Part shown: piece by piece, positions 24,845-36,199 of the stretch | Position numbering within the stretch: position 1 is the stretch's first letter | Layout of the letters: every line of letters starts with the position of its first letter | Program-made: the position numbers and the translations under genes | The notes under the pieces: generated by a model | Databases searched by the model: none | Seen by the model: the letters and a program-made list of their open reading frames with translations, nothing else | What the model was told of the DNA's origin: nothing | NCBI GenBank assembly: GCA_011800805.1 | Contig: MPNW01000079.1 | Span: 18,864-82,863, forward strand | DNA from: Hirudo medicinalis | Taxonomy: Eukaryota; Annelida; Clitellata; Hirudinida; Hirudinidae | Direction: 5' to 3' | Length of the DNA stretch: 64,000 nucleotides

Positions 24845-24970
24845 ACCAGGCAGCCGAGAAGAGGATGGGGGGAACAAGTGTCCAGCGGACCGGCAATTTT
24901 TATGGGACTCGCCCGAGTTTTCAAATATTAAAATACGACAATCATGACTTTTTCTTGCTTTCTTTGTAGA
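24845..24970 (+). repeat. Dispersed repeat family R1, copy 3
   Basis: Contains AACAAGTGTCCAGCGG, TTTTCAAATATTAAAATACGAC and AATCATGACTTTTTCTTGC. It matches the copies near 1405 and 5725 in block order. Confidence 0.6.
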
Positions 24971-25249
24971 GTTATAATCGTAAGGGCAACAATATTCAAA
25001 ATCATGGTTAATATTAAGTATACTAATGTTTTCATACTAATAAAATAAATAAAATAAGTATTAGAAATGTTAATAGATAATAAAATAAAGTATTGTTATA
25101 ACATTTTAGATTAATTTATAAAACTCCAAAAACTTGTTACACCCTGTCGTAACAATCGACCCCATCTCGGAGTTATAAAACAAACATGCGTTCAAAGTGC
25201 TATAAATTAAAAAGTTTAGAAATGTTTATAGATCACAGTATTTTTAAAT

Positions 25250-25790
25250 ATTTAATTAGTTTTCTTCACAGTTGCGGCACACATAGAAATCACTGTCATC
25301 TGTACAGTCTGTGCAACCATTTTTACAGCATTCCAAACACTAAATCCAGTTATCCTCAAATGATTCACCAAAGCAGAAGCACTCTTCATTATCAGCTGCA
25401 GATGGCTTAACCAATTTCTTTTTCTTAACTGCAGGTTGTTTATCCTTCTTGATTATAGAAATCAAAGTCAATCTGATTTTATTTCGTCTATTTCTATTGG
25501 GCCTAGGTTTTTGATCATTTTTTAGCACCTTAACTGTTTTTTTCTTCATTTTTACTGGAAATTTCAGCCAAAGCATTTTTGACAGGTGTAACTTTTAGAA
25601 TTGAAGTGCTGTGTTTTGGTTTGTTTCTATTTGCTTCTCTTGATTCAGCTACCGGAAATGGTATAATTTCTTGAGGTGTGTTGTGACGAACTGAGGCTGG
25701 TGCTAAGATGTGAGCTGGAGTTTGAAAGACGTTGTCTGATTTACTATGAGGAACTATGCAACTTGCAAAATTGACCGCTATAATATAGGG
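25250..25790 (-). pseudogene. Pogo/Tigger-type transposase C-terminal fragment
   Basis: Two minus-strand frames overlap. The first reads SVRHNTPQEIIPFPVAESRE and then ILKVTPVKNALAEISSK, the tail pattern of pogo-like (CENP-B/Jerky-related) transposases. The second, one base shifted, has a Lys/Arg-rich stretch, then CFCFGESFEDNWI, a TAG stop, and after it CLECCKNGCTDC and DFYVCRNCEEN. Together these form the Cys-rich zinc-ribbon tail of such proteins. No DDE core or DNA-binding domain is visible. The frameshift and in-frame stop show it is dead. Family placement rests on motif memory, not a search. Confidence 0.6.
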
Positions 25791-27933
25791 ATTTAGTTTA
25801 TTTGATTGTTAAAGCAAAAATCTCAAATCTACTAAAAAAATAAAAATCAAAGTCATATGACTCATTCGATGAGAAATTTGATAAAACTGCTTAAATAAAA
25901 CATAAATCTATTAACGTTTACCTTTTTTTTAAGATCTTCAAACTAATATTATTTTAATTGATATTGCGCGATATAATTAAGAAATAAAATGATAGTTACT
26001 CGATTATTTAATCATTATTATAATAAAAGAAAATTATCATTTAAATTATTAAAGATGCATGTAAACTTTATTTTTAAAAGGTGAAGGTCAGACCACCATA
26101 GAATATATTGAAATAACCCGGGGATCCGGAAACTAGTAAGTTAACTATTAAGTTTATTGGGCAAGTATTCAGTTAGTCGAACTGAATTATCGAGTTTCTG
26201 AATTGTCGAGTATCTGAGATTCTGGATCGTCCAGACTCTCTTCGCTACTGTCTTGACTGCTGCCTTCGCTCTCTTCTTGCTTTTGCGCTATTATGAAACT
26301 GACTGACGACTAAGTATCAGAAGACATGGAATATTTCCTTGGAACAATATAAATTTAACCACTCTTTAATTATTTTATTTTATTATGGACCAGGATTACA
26401 ACATTAAAATGTATGACTAATTTTCTAGAATTTTTTTATACCGTAGAAATTGACACTGTAACATATAATTAATCCCCTGTATTAATACATCCCCTGTAAC
26501 ATTCATCCCCGGTCTCTCCTACTACTTTTTATTAACCGACACAAGTTACTGTTTGATTGAAGCACTAGAATGTCCACTAGAATTTTTTACTAAATGATAA
26601 CTTTAAATGGTAATTTTGTATTATGTATCTTCATAAACATTTTGCTGTTATTGCTGTCATTCTTAATTAAGGCCTATCGAGATCATATTAGCATTATTAA
26701 TCATTATTTTAAATAATCTTTGCACTTAAAGTACTCGCCCATAGTTAAAGGTTTAAATATTTTTCTTAGGAAGCAAAAGTGCATTTCTATTTAGTGTAAT
26801 GCTTAGTGCAAATATCAAAAGACAAATATTTATAAATGTGAGCAAAATATGGCATTGTTTATCATATTGCAATTCATACAGCCAAAGGGCTTAAGAAATA
26901 TATTAAAGAAATATTTCGTTAATGTGTGGACCTACTTGAACGGATGAATCGCTTTTTAAGAAAGGCAAGGCCTTCCTGAAGCAACCGAAAACGGGATCAC
27001 AACTGAAAACTCCGGTCATATTAATAGTAAATAAACATCACAGAAAATACTCGAAATATGTTTAGGATGGATACTTTTGCTGTCGCAGCAAAGTGATCAA
27101 TGCAATTTGGCTTCTTCCATTCCAAAATCAATACGTGCCGTTTGTCCCATCTATTTTTATCGCATTCAAAGGTTTAAGACTCCGTTTCTAATGCACTCTA
27201 TTTTAATAATGCACTCCTATATCCATCAACCATCTTCCATCAACTGCTTGGAATTTTTTCTGTTTCTTGTCCAGACAAATAAAACCAATGCATCCACGGA
27301 TGCAAAGTCTAATGCAATAACATCTTGTTTCACACATTTCTGTCTTATCGTTAAGCATTCATTCAGACATTCACTATATTTATAAAATATCATTAGTTTG
27401 TTCGTAATTGGATATCTCCTAATATTAGTTATAGGATCTGCTACATTCGTAAGACAAACTCGGTTTTGTTAAAGCGATGAAGTTGCTAATCGAAGTTATT
27501 ATCAATACGTTATCACGATCATTTTACTTTAAAAAGTTATTTTATTTTTTACATAATTTTGTTATTTTAAAGTTTAATTAATAATACATTAAAATAAATA
27601 TTACTACCTTAAATTAAATTTACTTTTTATCTAGCTATGTTTTGATCCTATTATCGTAGCAGTGAGCGCAATTTGGGATTGGATTGAGCAAAATTGAATT
27701 AAACATGATAATGAAAACTAAAGGTAATCAATATTACTTAAGTTATCAGTTTATTTATAAAAGATTATTTACCGAAACATATGTTTTCGTTGGGATGTAT
27801 AACGAATTTCTGTTCAATATCAATCAAGACGAGAGCCACATTTATAAATAACTGCCTTCTCTCTAAGCTTTAGGAATTATCACTCAAGCTAACTGCTTGA
27901 CTTGCTTAACTCGCATTAATGTTAATTTTAGTG

Positions 27934-28774
27934 GTGGTTTCTGTGGAGTGTTGAATACACTGCTGTGGATATTTTAAAATCGAATTCTTATGCAGTGCGA
28001 TCAAAGAAGACAATTTCAAAGTCCAATTCACCAAAAACACATGAGAAGAAAAAAGTAGTAAAGACACCAGGGAGCTTTGGGAATGTACTTAATAAAATAT
28101 TGAAGCAAGAAGTTGAGGAATCCAAACCTATACTTGCTAAATCAAGTGTCACCAAAGGAGTAACCCGACAGAGGGAACCATCACACATAGAAAAAGCTAG
28201 TTTGCATTAAATTAAACTTTAATATTTTTAATCGATTATTGCCATACTGCTTAAATTGGTTAGTTATTAAATAACAATTTAGCTGTTGTAATTTCTCCAG
28301 CAAAAAGCAAAGTTAGACTGGGAGGAGATGTGCAGAGTGAAGCCTGATATTTTGGATAGAGAAAAGGAGCGAAAGTTACAAAGGATAGCTACGAGGTGAT
28401 TGTGACACCTCACTTTGAAAAACTAATGCACAGCTGACAAGTGATATATTTTTAGGGGTGTTGTTGCCTTGTTCAATGCAGTCAGACAACAACAGAAAGT
28501 TGTGGCAGAAAGCAAAAAAGATAAAAAGTCTAAAGTTCTCATAACAGAAACCAAAAAGTCTTTCATCAGCAAATTGAACACTGGAGCACCAGTAAGCATT
28601 TACAACTTCACTTCAATATATTTTTTTGTGAATAGACACTCATTTAACATTCTCGAATTTTAGGAACAGGAGGATGACGTCACATGGAATGCCTTAAGAG
28701 ATGATTTTATGTCAAATACTACAGCCAAAGATTGGGATAAAGAGGACGATGATGATGATGACAAAATGGAATAA
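27934..28774 (+). CDS. RRP15: RRP15-like pre-rRNA processing protein
   Basis: Nucleolar factor for 60S subunit (27S/32S pre-rRNA) processing. The exons are: one ending near 28191, whose 5' limit and start codon are unresolved; 28311 or 28318 to 28395; 28456-28591; and 28664-28774. The family signature is clear: LDWEEMCRVKPDILDREKER, then LQRIATRGVVALFNAVRQQQ, then ITETKKSFISKL and WNALRDDFMS--KDWDKE, ending in an Asp/Glu run. The frame at 27965 opens at a GTG and extends upstream without an ATG, so the true first exon lies further left. An ATGATAATGAAAACTAAAG|GTAATC segment near 27704 is a candidate, but I could not match its phase. The protein seems shorter at the N-terminus than human RRP15 (282 aa). 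Confidence 0.88.
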
Positions 28775-29696
28775 ATGGCTACCCCAAAACATGTTGATTG
28801 AATTTTGTTGAAATCAAGAGCCTTACTTTTTTTTCTTATTTTGACTAAAGCTCCAGCAAACCGAATGTTCTCAATTTTCAAGCATGTATTTAGCATGCAT
28901 GGTACATGGTATTTCTCGCCTATTTTCTGCTAATGAGCCCCAAGAAGGAAGCAAAACATTCCTGCTTCAATGCGACAGCATATCACCACGATACCCTGAT
29001 TAATTCATACTCGTCTAATGTAGGTTGTTTGCCCTGGTGGACATTTAGCCTGATTTTGAGTGCACCATCGAACATCACTGCAGTCAAGTTTGAGGCTTTC
29101 ACTTTGGTGCATCTCCACTAGGAGTTTTATTCCTGGCATGCTCATGAGAGTTTCTATCACTGATCATTTCAATTATAATTCATTAAAAGGACATTTTCTA
29201 ATAAAACAATGCTTTTAAGCATGACATGCAAATATTTTCTTCCATGTGAACTTCTCCAGAAATATTCATAGACAAAAAATAGATCACTCCAGTTTTACTG
29301 GATTGGCACGAACGTTAGGATAGTCACAAAAGTAACAAATCTATCTGAATGTTGAGCAAAATTAATTCCAAGACAGATTCACAGAGCAAAAGAAATCCTA
29401 AGATGCTACAAATCCATGATTATAAAAATTGTCTGGATGGCAGGCTTATCCAGGCATGGTGAGGTACAATGGGAAAAGTTATCACCAGAGTTTGGAAGAT
29501 TTCCCACCAGGAGGCTGGCTGATCTTCATAGAGGGCTTCAAAGGCTGACTCTCATCTATCTGTGCACCTGTTTGAAGGGTATTATTCTTTATTCAGTTGT
29601 TGAGGTGCGTACAACTTTAGTAAATTAGAAGTTACAATGTAAAACGCAGGCCATAATGTGCACAAATTGAATCGAGCAAATGTTCAGAAATAGTCT
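28775..29696. other. Convergent intergenic region RRP15/CRMP
   Basis: This holds the two 3' UTRs. A plus-strand AATAAA at 29200-29205 could serve RRP15; another, at 28770-28775, overlaps its stop codon. No gene is seen. Confidence 0.5.
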
Positions 29697-32600
29697 CTAA
29701 TCACCACTAAGGTGGAAGCTGGAATCCTGTTGGTGCCTTCCACCACTTCTGGTGGATCTGTTGTAGAATTCATCAACTTTTTCTGCCTGTGTGGCAGGCT
29801 TCTCATTATCATTGGTTGAGTTCAATTCCGATTCACATACAGGTCCTGTGTAGGGAGCTCTTGTAATCTTCTGTGACTTGATCACCTGCAAATTTAACAC
29901 AAAAGAGTCCTTATAGCTCTCTGAGAGATAGGGTATGTCTATTCATTCACAGCAAGTTTCATAAACTGATATTTCTAATAAAGCTTACATTAAAGTAATG
30001 TAATATTCTAGGAAATTGCTAGGTAGGTTGCATTGCATTTACGAAAGTTACAATGCACTAATACCAACTAAATTTAACTTTATATGAATTTTATTTGAAT
30101 GTTAGTAAAAAATAAAACCTGACCATGAAACAAATTATTTTCTGACCTTTTCTCGTTCAAGAATCCTTGTATAAACGTGATCACAATTAGAAGGAAGAGA
30201 AACATACTGCCCACTTCCCTGAGTAACTCGAAACTAAAAATTCATTAGGTTTGTAAAAATAAATATAATAAAGATTTAGAAGGTGAAGTCTTGCAAAGAG
30301 TAAACCAATCAATTAAGACATTATTTGGACCACTTAAAACATTATCTGGATTTGCCAGTTCTAAAAGTAATAGAATCGATGGGAGAGCCTCACCCCGTCG
30401 TCATCGAGAACAACACATCCAGCCATGATCACAACAAACGGACCCCCTTTAACTTGCATGCCCTCGAATATGTTAAAATCTCCTTTGTTCTGCTGAGTAT
30501 TGCCAGAGATCGTTGTGGCAAGTTCAGGATCCCAAATAATCAAGTCAGCATCGGAGCCAATGTGTATGCGACCCTGAAGTCGACATCGTTATATTATAAT
30601 ATTAATACTGGAATTAATTTCTCACAACTTTTTCTGAGTTATTTAATACAATTAAGGTGTCAATAATTGATGACAGTGGAGAGCAAACCTTTCTTGGATA
30701 AAGATTAAAGATCTTGGCTGCATTAGTGCTTGTCACAGCTACAAAGCGGTTGATGTCCATTTTACCTGAGAGCTTGAAATTAAAAAAATCAAAACGACTT
30801 ACGACACAATATTATTGCAATCATAATAATCAAATTGACCCAAATGTATATTAGATATCATATTTCCAACAAATGTTTCAATAATTAATTCATTATTAGA
30901 AATAATATAAAATAATAAATAACATTAAACGAAAGTGTCGCATAAATTCTCAAAACACCAACCACACATTTTTGCCAAACAACTTGCATCCTCTCCTGAA
31001 CTCCATTAACTCCACTTGGAATCTTAGAAAAGTCATCTTTTCCAAGAGCTTTTTGACTCACATTGTAGGTGTTATGATCAGATGAAGTCACTTGTAAGTC
31101 ATCACTTGAAAATGAACCAACTCAGCAATTATTTAACTTAAGAATCCTTGCTCAGAGGAATGAAAATTTAAAAAAAATCAGAAATACTTTGAAAGAAGGT
31201 TGACCAGGTGCTCTGGAATGAAGGGGTCGGATCTAAAAGGAGGAGAAACAACATGGGAAGCTGCATGCTTCCACGACTCATTGAAGTATTCAGCACCAGT
31301 GACATGCAATGCTGGAGCCATCACTTCCCCAAAAACGATTTTTCCTTAAAATTTAATTATGTAAATGAATTAAAAATCACAATAAATTTTGTTAAATTAT
31401 ATTTTTAGAAGCATAACAAATTTATTATTTGAAATTTTAGAAAAAGCAAATTAATAAACAAAGACGGCCAAATTTTGCAGACCTTTGCGACGACTCTCAG
31501 AAATAACATCAGCTGACATCTGACTCATCACCTTGCAAATGTACAGGGGAGCATTGGCCAAACTGGCCAGAGAAATCATATGGAACACAGCTTCAGCCTC
31601 AGACTACAAAATAGGTAAGACACAATGTTCACCATCAATGACATTGTAAATCGGGAAATAAAATGCTAAGAATTAAAACATGAACACTGACTTCTTCAGG
31701 CCTACTCAGCAAATGTCCTTCAGGCCCGTTGATTCCCTGCTGCAAAACCTCGTTCACTTTCTATAAGCAGTTGGAAGGTGAATAGCGGTTACAAGTAAAC
31801 ATGTTGCAGTCATTATGAGCATCACCAAACAAAAACAAATGATGAATCCTCCTCTCTAACCTCTTCAATGAATGTTCCATTCTCAGCATGCACCATGAGT
31901 AATGCTTTCAGCTCCTTGCATCTCTTCAGAATCTGATACACTTCTTCATCTCTCCACTTGACATGATCAGGATCATTATCAAGGCAGATATGGAAGGAAT
32001 TCACACCTTTAGTTATGCAAACAAAAATATTGAATGTCATTTAAACCATGATAATGCCATCATTTATATTGAACATAATAACCAATAATAATAATAATAA
32101 TATAATTAGAAAGTTGTAAATTAAATGCATAAAAAGTTTCAATTTGTTCTGTTTGAAACATCTGCTCAATGCATCTAATCATTGCTTTGACCATCAAAAC
32201 ATCTGGCAGAGATTACAAACACAACAACATCACTTCATTCTTGAGGAATGTAACCACAATTTTTGGCCTCCAATTTAACAAAAGCAATTAAACGTCTATC
32301 ATCATTCCTTGATGTTGGCTAATATTAGCCTTCAAGTTGATAATGGCTAGTCATCTCTACAATTAATGACAAATGAAACATCATGTTTCTCAAACTCTTG
32401 TTTTAGCTCTAAAAGATTGAAAAATTCTAAAATCAAATCCTTAATAAAAAATCAAAGAAAGAGGTCTTGTACCTTTATCCTTCACCAGAATCTCCATTTC
32501 TTGTGACACCTTGTCATTCCACCATGTCAAACAGACATGCAAGTTGAAGTCACAGCATGATTTTTCGCTTGCAAATTCATGCTGCTTGTTGAAAGCATCC

Positions 32601-34003
32601 AGTATGGACTGATTTATCTCTGGCACCACATAGTCAACTGAAAAGAGTAACACATTTAATCCAAAAATGTCATTCAGGCACTGCATTAATTAACATAACT
32701 TAAATAGCAGTCTGTTCAACTTTGAAGTAAAAAATCACTAGTTTACATCATCCTGAGGGATGCAGCAGTCATTCGAGAGATTTCAAAAATCATAACAAAA
32801 TGTAAATAATAAGATAATGTAAATGTTATTAAATAAAATTGCAAACATATCATGGTGGTTCCTCCTGCGAGGGCTGCTTTAGTGCCGGAGTAGAAGTCAT
32901 CGGCAGGTTTCACTTTCGAGTACAACTGATTGAAATGAGTTGAAGTATCAATGCCTCCTGAGAATTAAAACCCACATTCAAGCATGTAAATACCATGATA
33001 TCAATTAATTTGAGATAAACAAGATTAGTTACAGAATTCTACTTTATGAAATTAATCAAAAAATGTTTACAACATTAAAGTGAATTAAATTAGCTACTTA
33101 ACTTCATCAGCTGCAATTGCAGTAATTCTATCTCATCTTGAAGGAACCTTATCATCCAGTGTTAATCACTTCAATTCTCACCTGGAAGTAAGTATTTTCC
33201 TCTTGCTTCTATTACTCTGGCTCCTCCAGGAATGACAAGATTGTTGCCAATGAGCCTGTGAATTAAATAGGTCGAATTATTTAAATTAGCTAAATGGATC
33301 TAAACATGAATTTAAATTTTTTGGGGTCAATGATGTTATTGTCCACTACAATTTTCAATAAATGTGGCAATGGAAAATCATTTTAATTTAAAATAAATAT
33401 TATTTTCAACTAATACTGATATATGTTAATCACAAAAAAAAAACTGTTTAGAAATCTTAACTGACTTGATTACACCATCTTCAATATAAACATCTGCATT
33501 GAAAGAATGATCATCATTCACTATTTTAGCTCCTTTTATGAATATTCTCAACTGAGCACTCTGAAAAATTTAATAAAAAAAATGATATGGCAATTCTAAT
33601 TCCTCCCCTGAAAAGTATGTTGTATTAAATAATAATTAGATCATATCAGAACACCATAAAACAAAACTTATTTTTGTCATTTCAAAAATGGCTATTTTAT
33701 AATTTCTTAAAAAGCAACATGTAAGATTCATTTCGGAACGTGAGAGTCCGTTTTTTTTAATCATCGACAAGATCAAACAAGTAATGTTTGAATATATGTT
33801 TGAGATGGCAGTCAATGTTATCGACGACTGCTAATAAAATTTGGTAGCTTCAATTTAATGAGTAGACGCCTTCCTAGACGTGTAACATTCATATCAAACG
33901 TCAGCCGATCTAACAAAAGTTGACGAATGACATCATAAAACAATTCAAATTCACAAACCTGAAGGTGGATTGGAACTTTCTTCAACGGGGTTCTAGTTGC
34001 CAT
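29697..34003 (-). CDS. DPYSL: Collapsin response mediator protein (dihydropyrimidinase-like)
   Basis: Cytosolic tubulin-binding protein of the CRMP/DPYSL group, which derives from dihydropyrimidinase and acts in axon guidance. There are about 14 exons, the first at 33959-34003 ([15 protein letters not shown]) and the last at 29697-29886. Landmarks include [94 protein letters not shown] and [18 protein letters not shown]-like tail follows ([11 protein letters not shown]). Several metal ligands of the true enzyme are gone. The HxH motif is STH in GIDTSTHF, the carboxylated Lys region reads SFHICLDND, and the later His is Cys in PLYICKVMS. It is therefore most likely non-catalytic. The tail after residue about 490 is shorter than in vertebrate CRMPs and rich in Ser, Asn and Glu. 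Confidence 0.92.
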
Positions 34004-36060
34004 CTTTAACGACACGTCCGAATACCGCGGTGCTACGAGCTCAGCTACTCGACTGCAGCATCGATGCAATCATAACATATAGGAACTGGAGAGCGTGTGT
34101 GATGAGCACGCGTGACTCATTCATTCGCTTCCCCCTACAAACGACTGATTTATTACTTCCTACTAGAGGCCATTGTCAACTTTCCTTGAAATATTTCTAT
34201 GTTAGCCAGCAATCAACGCCTGGCCTGGAGCCTTTGTTTCTCAAGGCAACTTGCATATGTGGAGCATCTTCAGCCTCATTTAAATTTATATCTTATTATT
34301 GGGGAAGTGGGTTTGCAAAAACTTAATTATAAGCTTTTGTATTTAATCGTACGTGCATTAAAGAGTTGTACAAGCGTTAGTAGCATTAAGCTCAACTAAA
34401 TTCATTTAATGTTTTATATTAGTCTTTCTAATATAAAAGGCAAAAGCTAAGATATTTGGCGGGTTATTCAAGGAACGAATTAATTTTGAGATTACAAGTG
34501 AAGGTGGCTTAAACGCTCTCTGCTCACATACACTTTACATTGAGGCAGACACTTGACACGACGTCCCGCATTGCCTAACGTTATAACTAGTTATCTGTGG
34601 TTTCCTCATTTAAATCTATCTTGCTTTCCTAATCATCGCGGTTCACAGGTTCGACAACTGCTGTGCTTAGGTGCTGGCTATTCTCAGAAACTGGACGTTT
34701 TAATCAATAAATATAATGTGCAGGCAGGCGATGATGGATTTTATTCTAATGCGTCTGGAATAGAATGAATTTCCTTAACTGTGGTAACTAAATAAAATAA
34801 TTCATAATTTGTCTTTCTTCTTCATAGTTTAACGCTTGGTAGCGTCGAAATCAGTTGAGGCTAAAGTTCTAGACAGCACAAAACGGCTTTGCAAGCTTGC
34901 GGTGACCATTGCCGTGGGTGGTTGAATCCTCTATTTAAGACAAGCTTCTAATATTTAAACAACTGGAAGTGATGGTTAAATTAAAACTAATGCCCCCACC
35001 TCAGATAAATACTAACCATATCAGTTTGCAACCTCTACGTATATGATCAAGCTAAAAAAAAAAGTCATTCTATAGAAAGACACCCAAACAAATAACGAAC
35101 ATCGTCATTGAACAACATTCGTTTATTTTCAATAATGTTCAATTAATGCTTTTAAGCAATATGAATCGAGTATCATTGCGAACTCATATTCGAACTTATT
35201 TCAAAGTAAAAAAATAATTGAGGCCCATCATAAGCGCATTGAAATCTTTTGAGTAAATCTAAAATTGGTAAAGTGCAAAGGCTTAGGACTCGACATAACG
35301 TTCTCCAAAACGATCAGAAAAGGTCTTTCAAATAGAAAAACTTTGTTGTAGTGCAAGAGCTTTGTGTCTGAATGTGAGGTGGAGCGAACGAGTTAGAAGA
35401 CTTTAATACAGCCAGCGAAATAGTGCTAGTGCGATAATATTTAGGGCAGAGGAGCAAATGGTGGGAAACTAGGCGACGTTGATTTATGGTCAGAAAGAGT
35501 ACTGTATAAATGTCGAGAAAAGCCACCTGATCATCCAAATGAACCATTCTCCTTTGCGGGTATGGGCGATGGCACTAATTTGGTTTTTAACGGTTATTTC
35601 CGGAGATTAATTACTGAAACACTACTCCTTAACGGAATAACAACTGGGTACGCCAGCATATATAGCAACATAAAGAACGCATTATAGGCTACACAATTCG
35701 ACAAAAAGCGCGCTGAAGAAAAACCGAAAAAATAATTTAACGAAATTCTAGGCAGTGCCAAGACATAACTTAATATTCAGGAAACTTTTTATTTAATTTA
35801 TGATAATCTTATTGTCTACAAGAGCAATTTACTTTCTCTGCAACTTATGATTTCAGAACAACCATCCTCAAGTTTGTTTTTACAACGACTTTTGTATATT
35901 TCTGAGCATAAAAACAGCCTGCCTCGAACGAATTTCAAAGGACATAAAATATGCAAGCAGTTAATCTTTCCTGTTCTGTATATTTTTATCACAAATCCCC
36001 ATTGGCATTCTGGATTACCTCAAATTAACAACTTGTCAAATAAAGCAAATAAATTAAAAC
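34004..36060. other. Intergenic region between CRMP and PAF1
   Basis: The CRMP promoter and 5' UTR should occupy the left end. I see no recognisable gene, repeat family or RNA in the remaining 2 kb; the longest open frames look random. Confidence 0.5.
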
Positions 36061-36062
36061 CT

Positions 36063-36068
36063 TTTATT
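36063..36068 (-). terminator. Candidate polyadenylation signal for PAF1
   Basis: AATAAA on the minus strand, 132 bp past the PAF1 stop codon. Confidence 0.5.
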
Positions 36069-36199
36069 TAATAAATGCTTGATAATCCTCGTGGTAGTCA
36101 CTACAATTTCGGCACTTATACATTAGAAGCTATTTCAAATTGAACATATAACAAATGAATATGTACATAGGCCAATGCTCTTTGGAGCAAATAGAAATC

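Larger units (their letters stand above)
24423..27930. other. Intergenic region with repeats and a dead transposase
   Basis: It contains a repeat copy shared with 55662 (24631-24745), dispersed repeat R1 copy 3 (24845-24970) and a pogo-type transposase fragment (25250-25790). The rest is AT-rich. On the minus strand, about 26195-26300 encodes a short acidic Ser/Glu/Asp-rich frame that ends in a stop; I cannot assign it. I see no further gene before RRP15. Confidence 0.5.

Noticed and set aside
26195..26300. Short acidic Ser/Glu/Asp-rich minus-strand frame
   Set aside because: Too short and of low complexity; it cannot be tied to a gene or transposon.
28676..28684. TGACGTCA CRE site in RRP15
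   Set aside because: It falls in coding sequence (codons for Asp-Asp-Val-Thr), so it is probably fortuitous.
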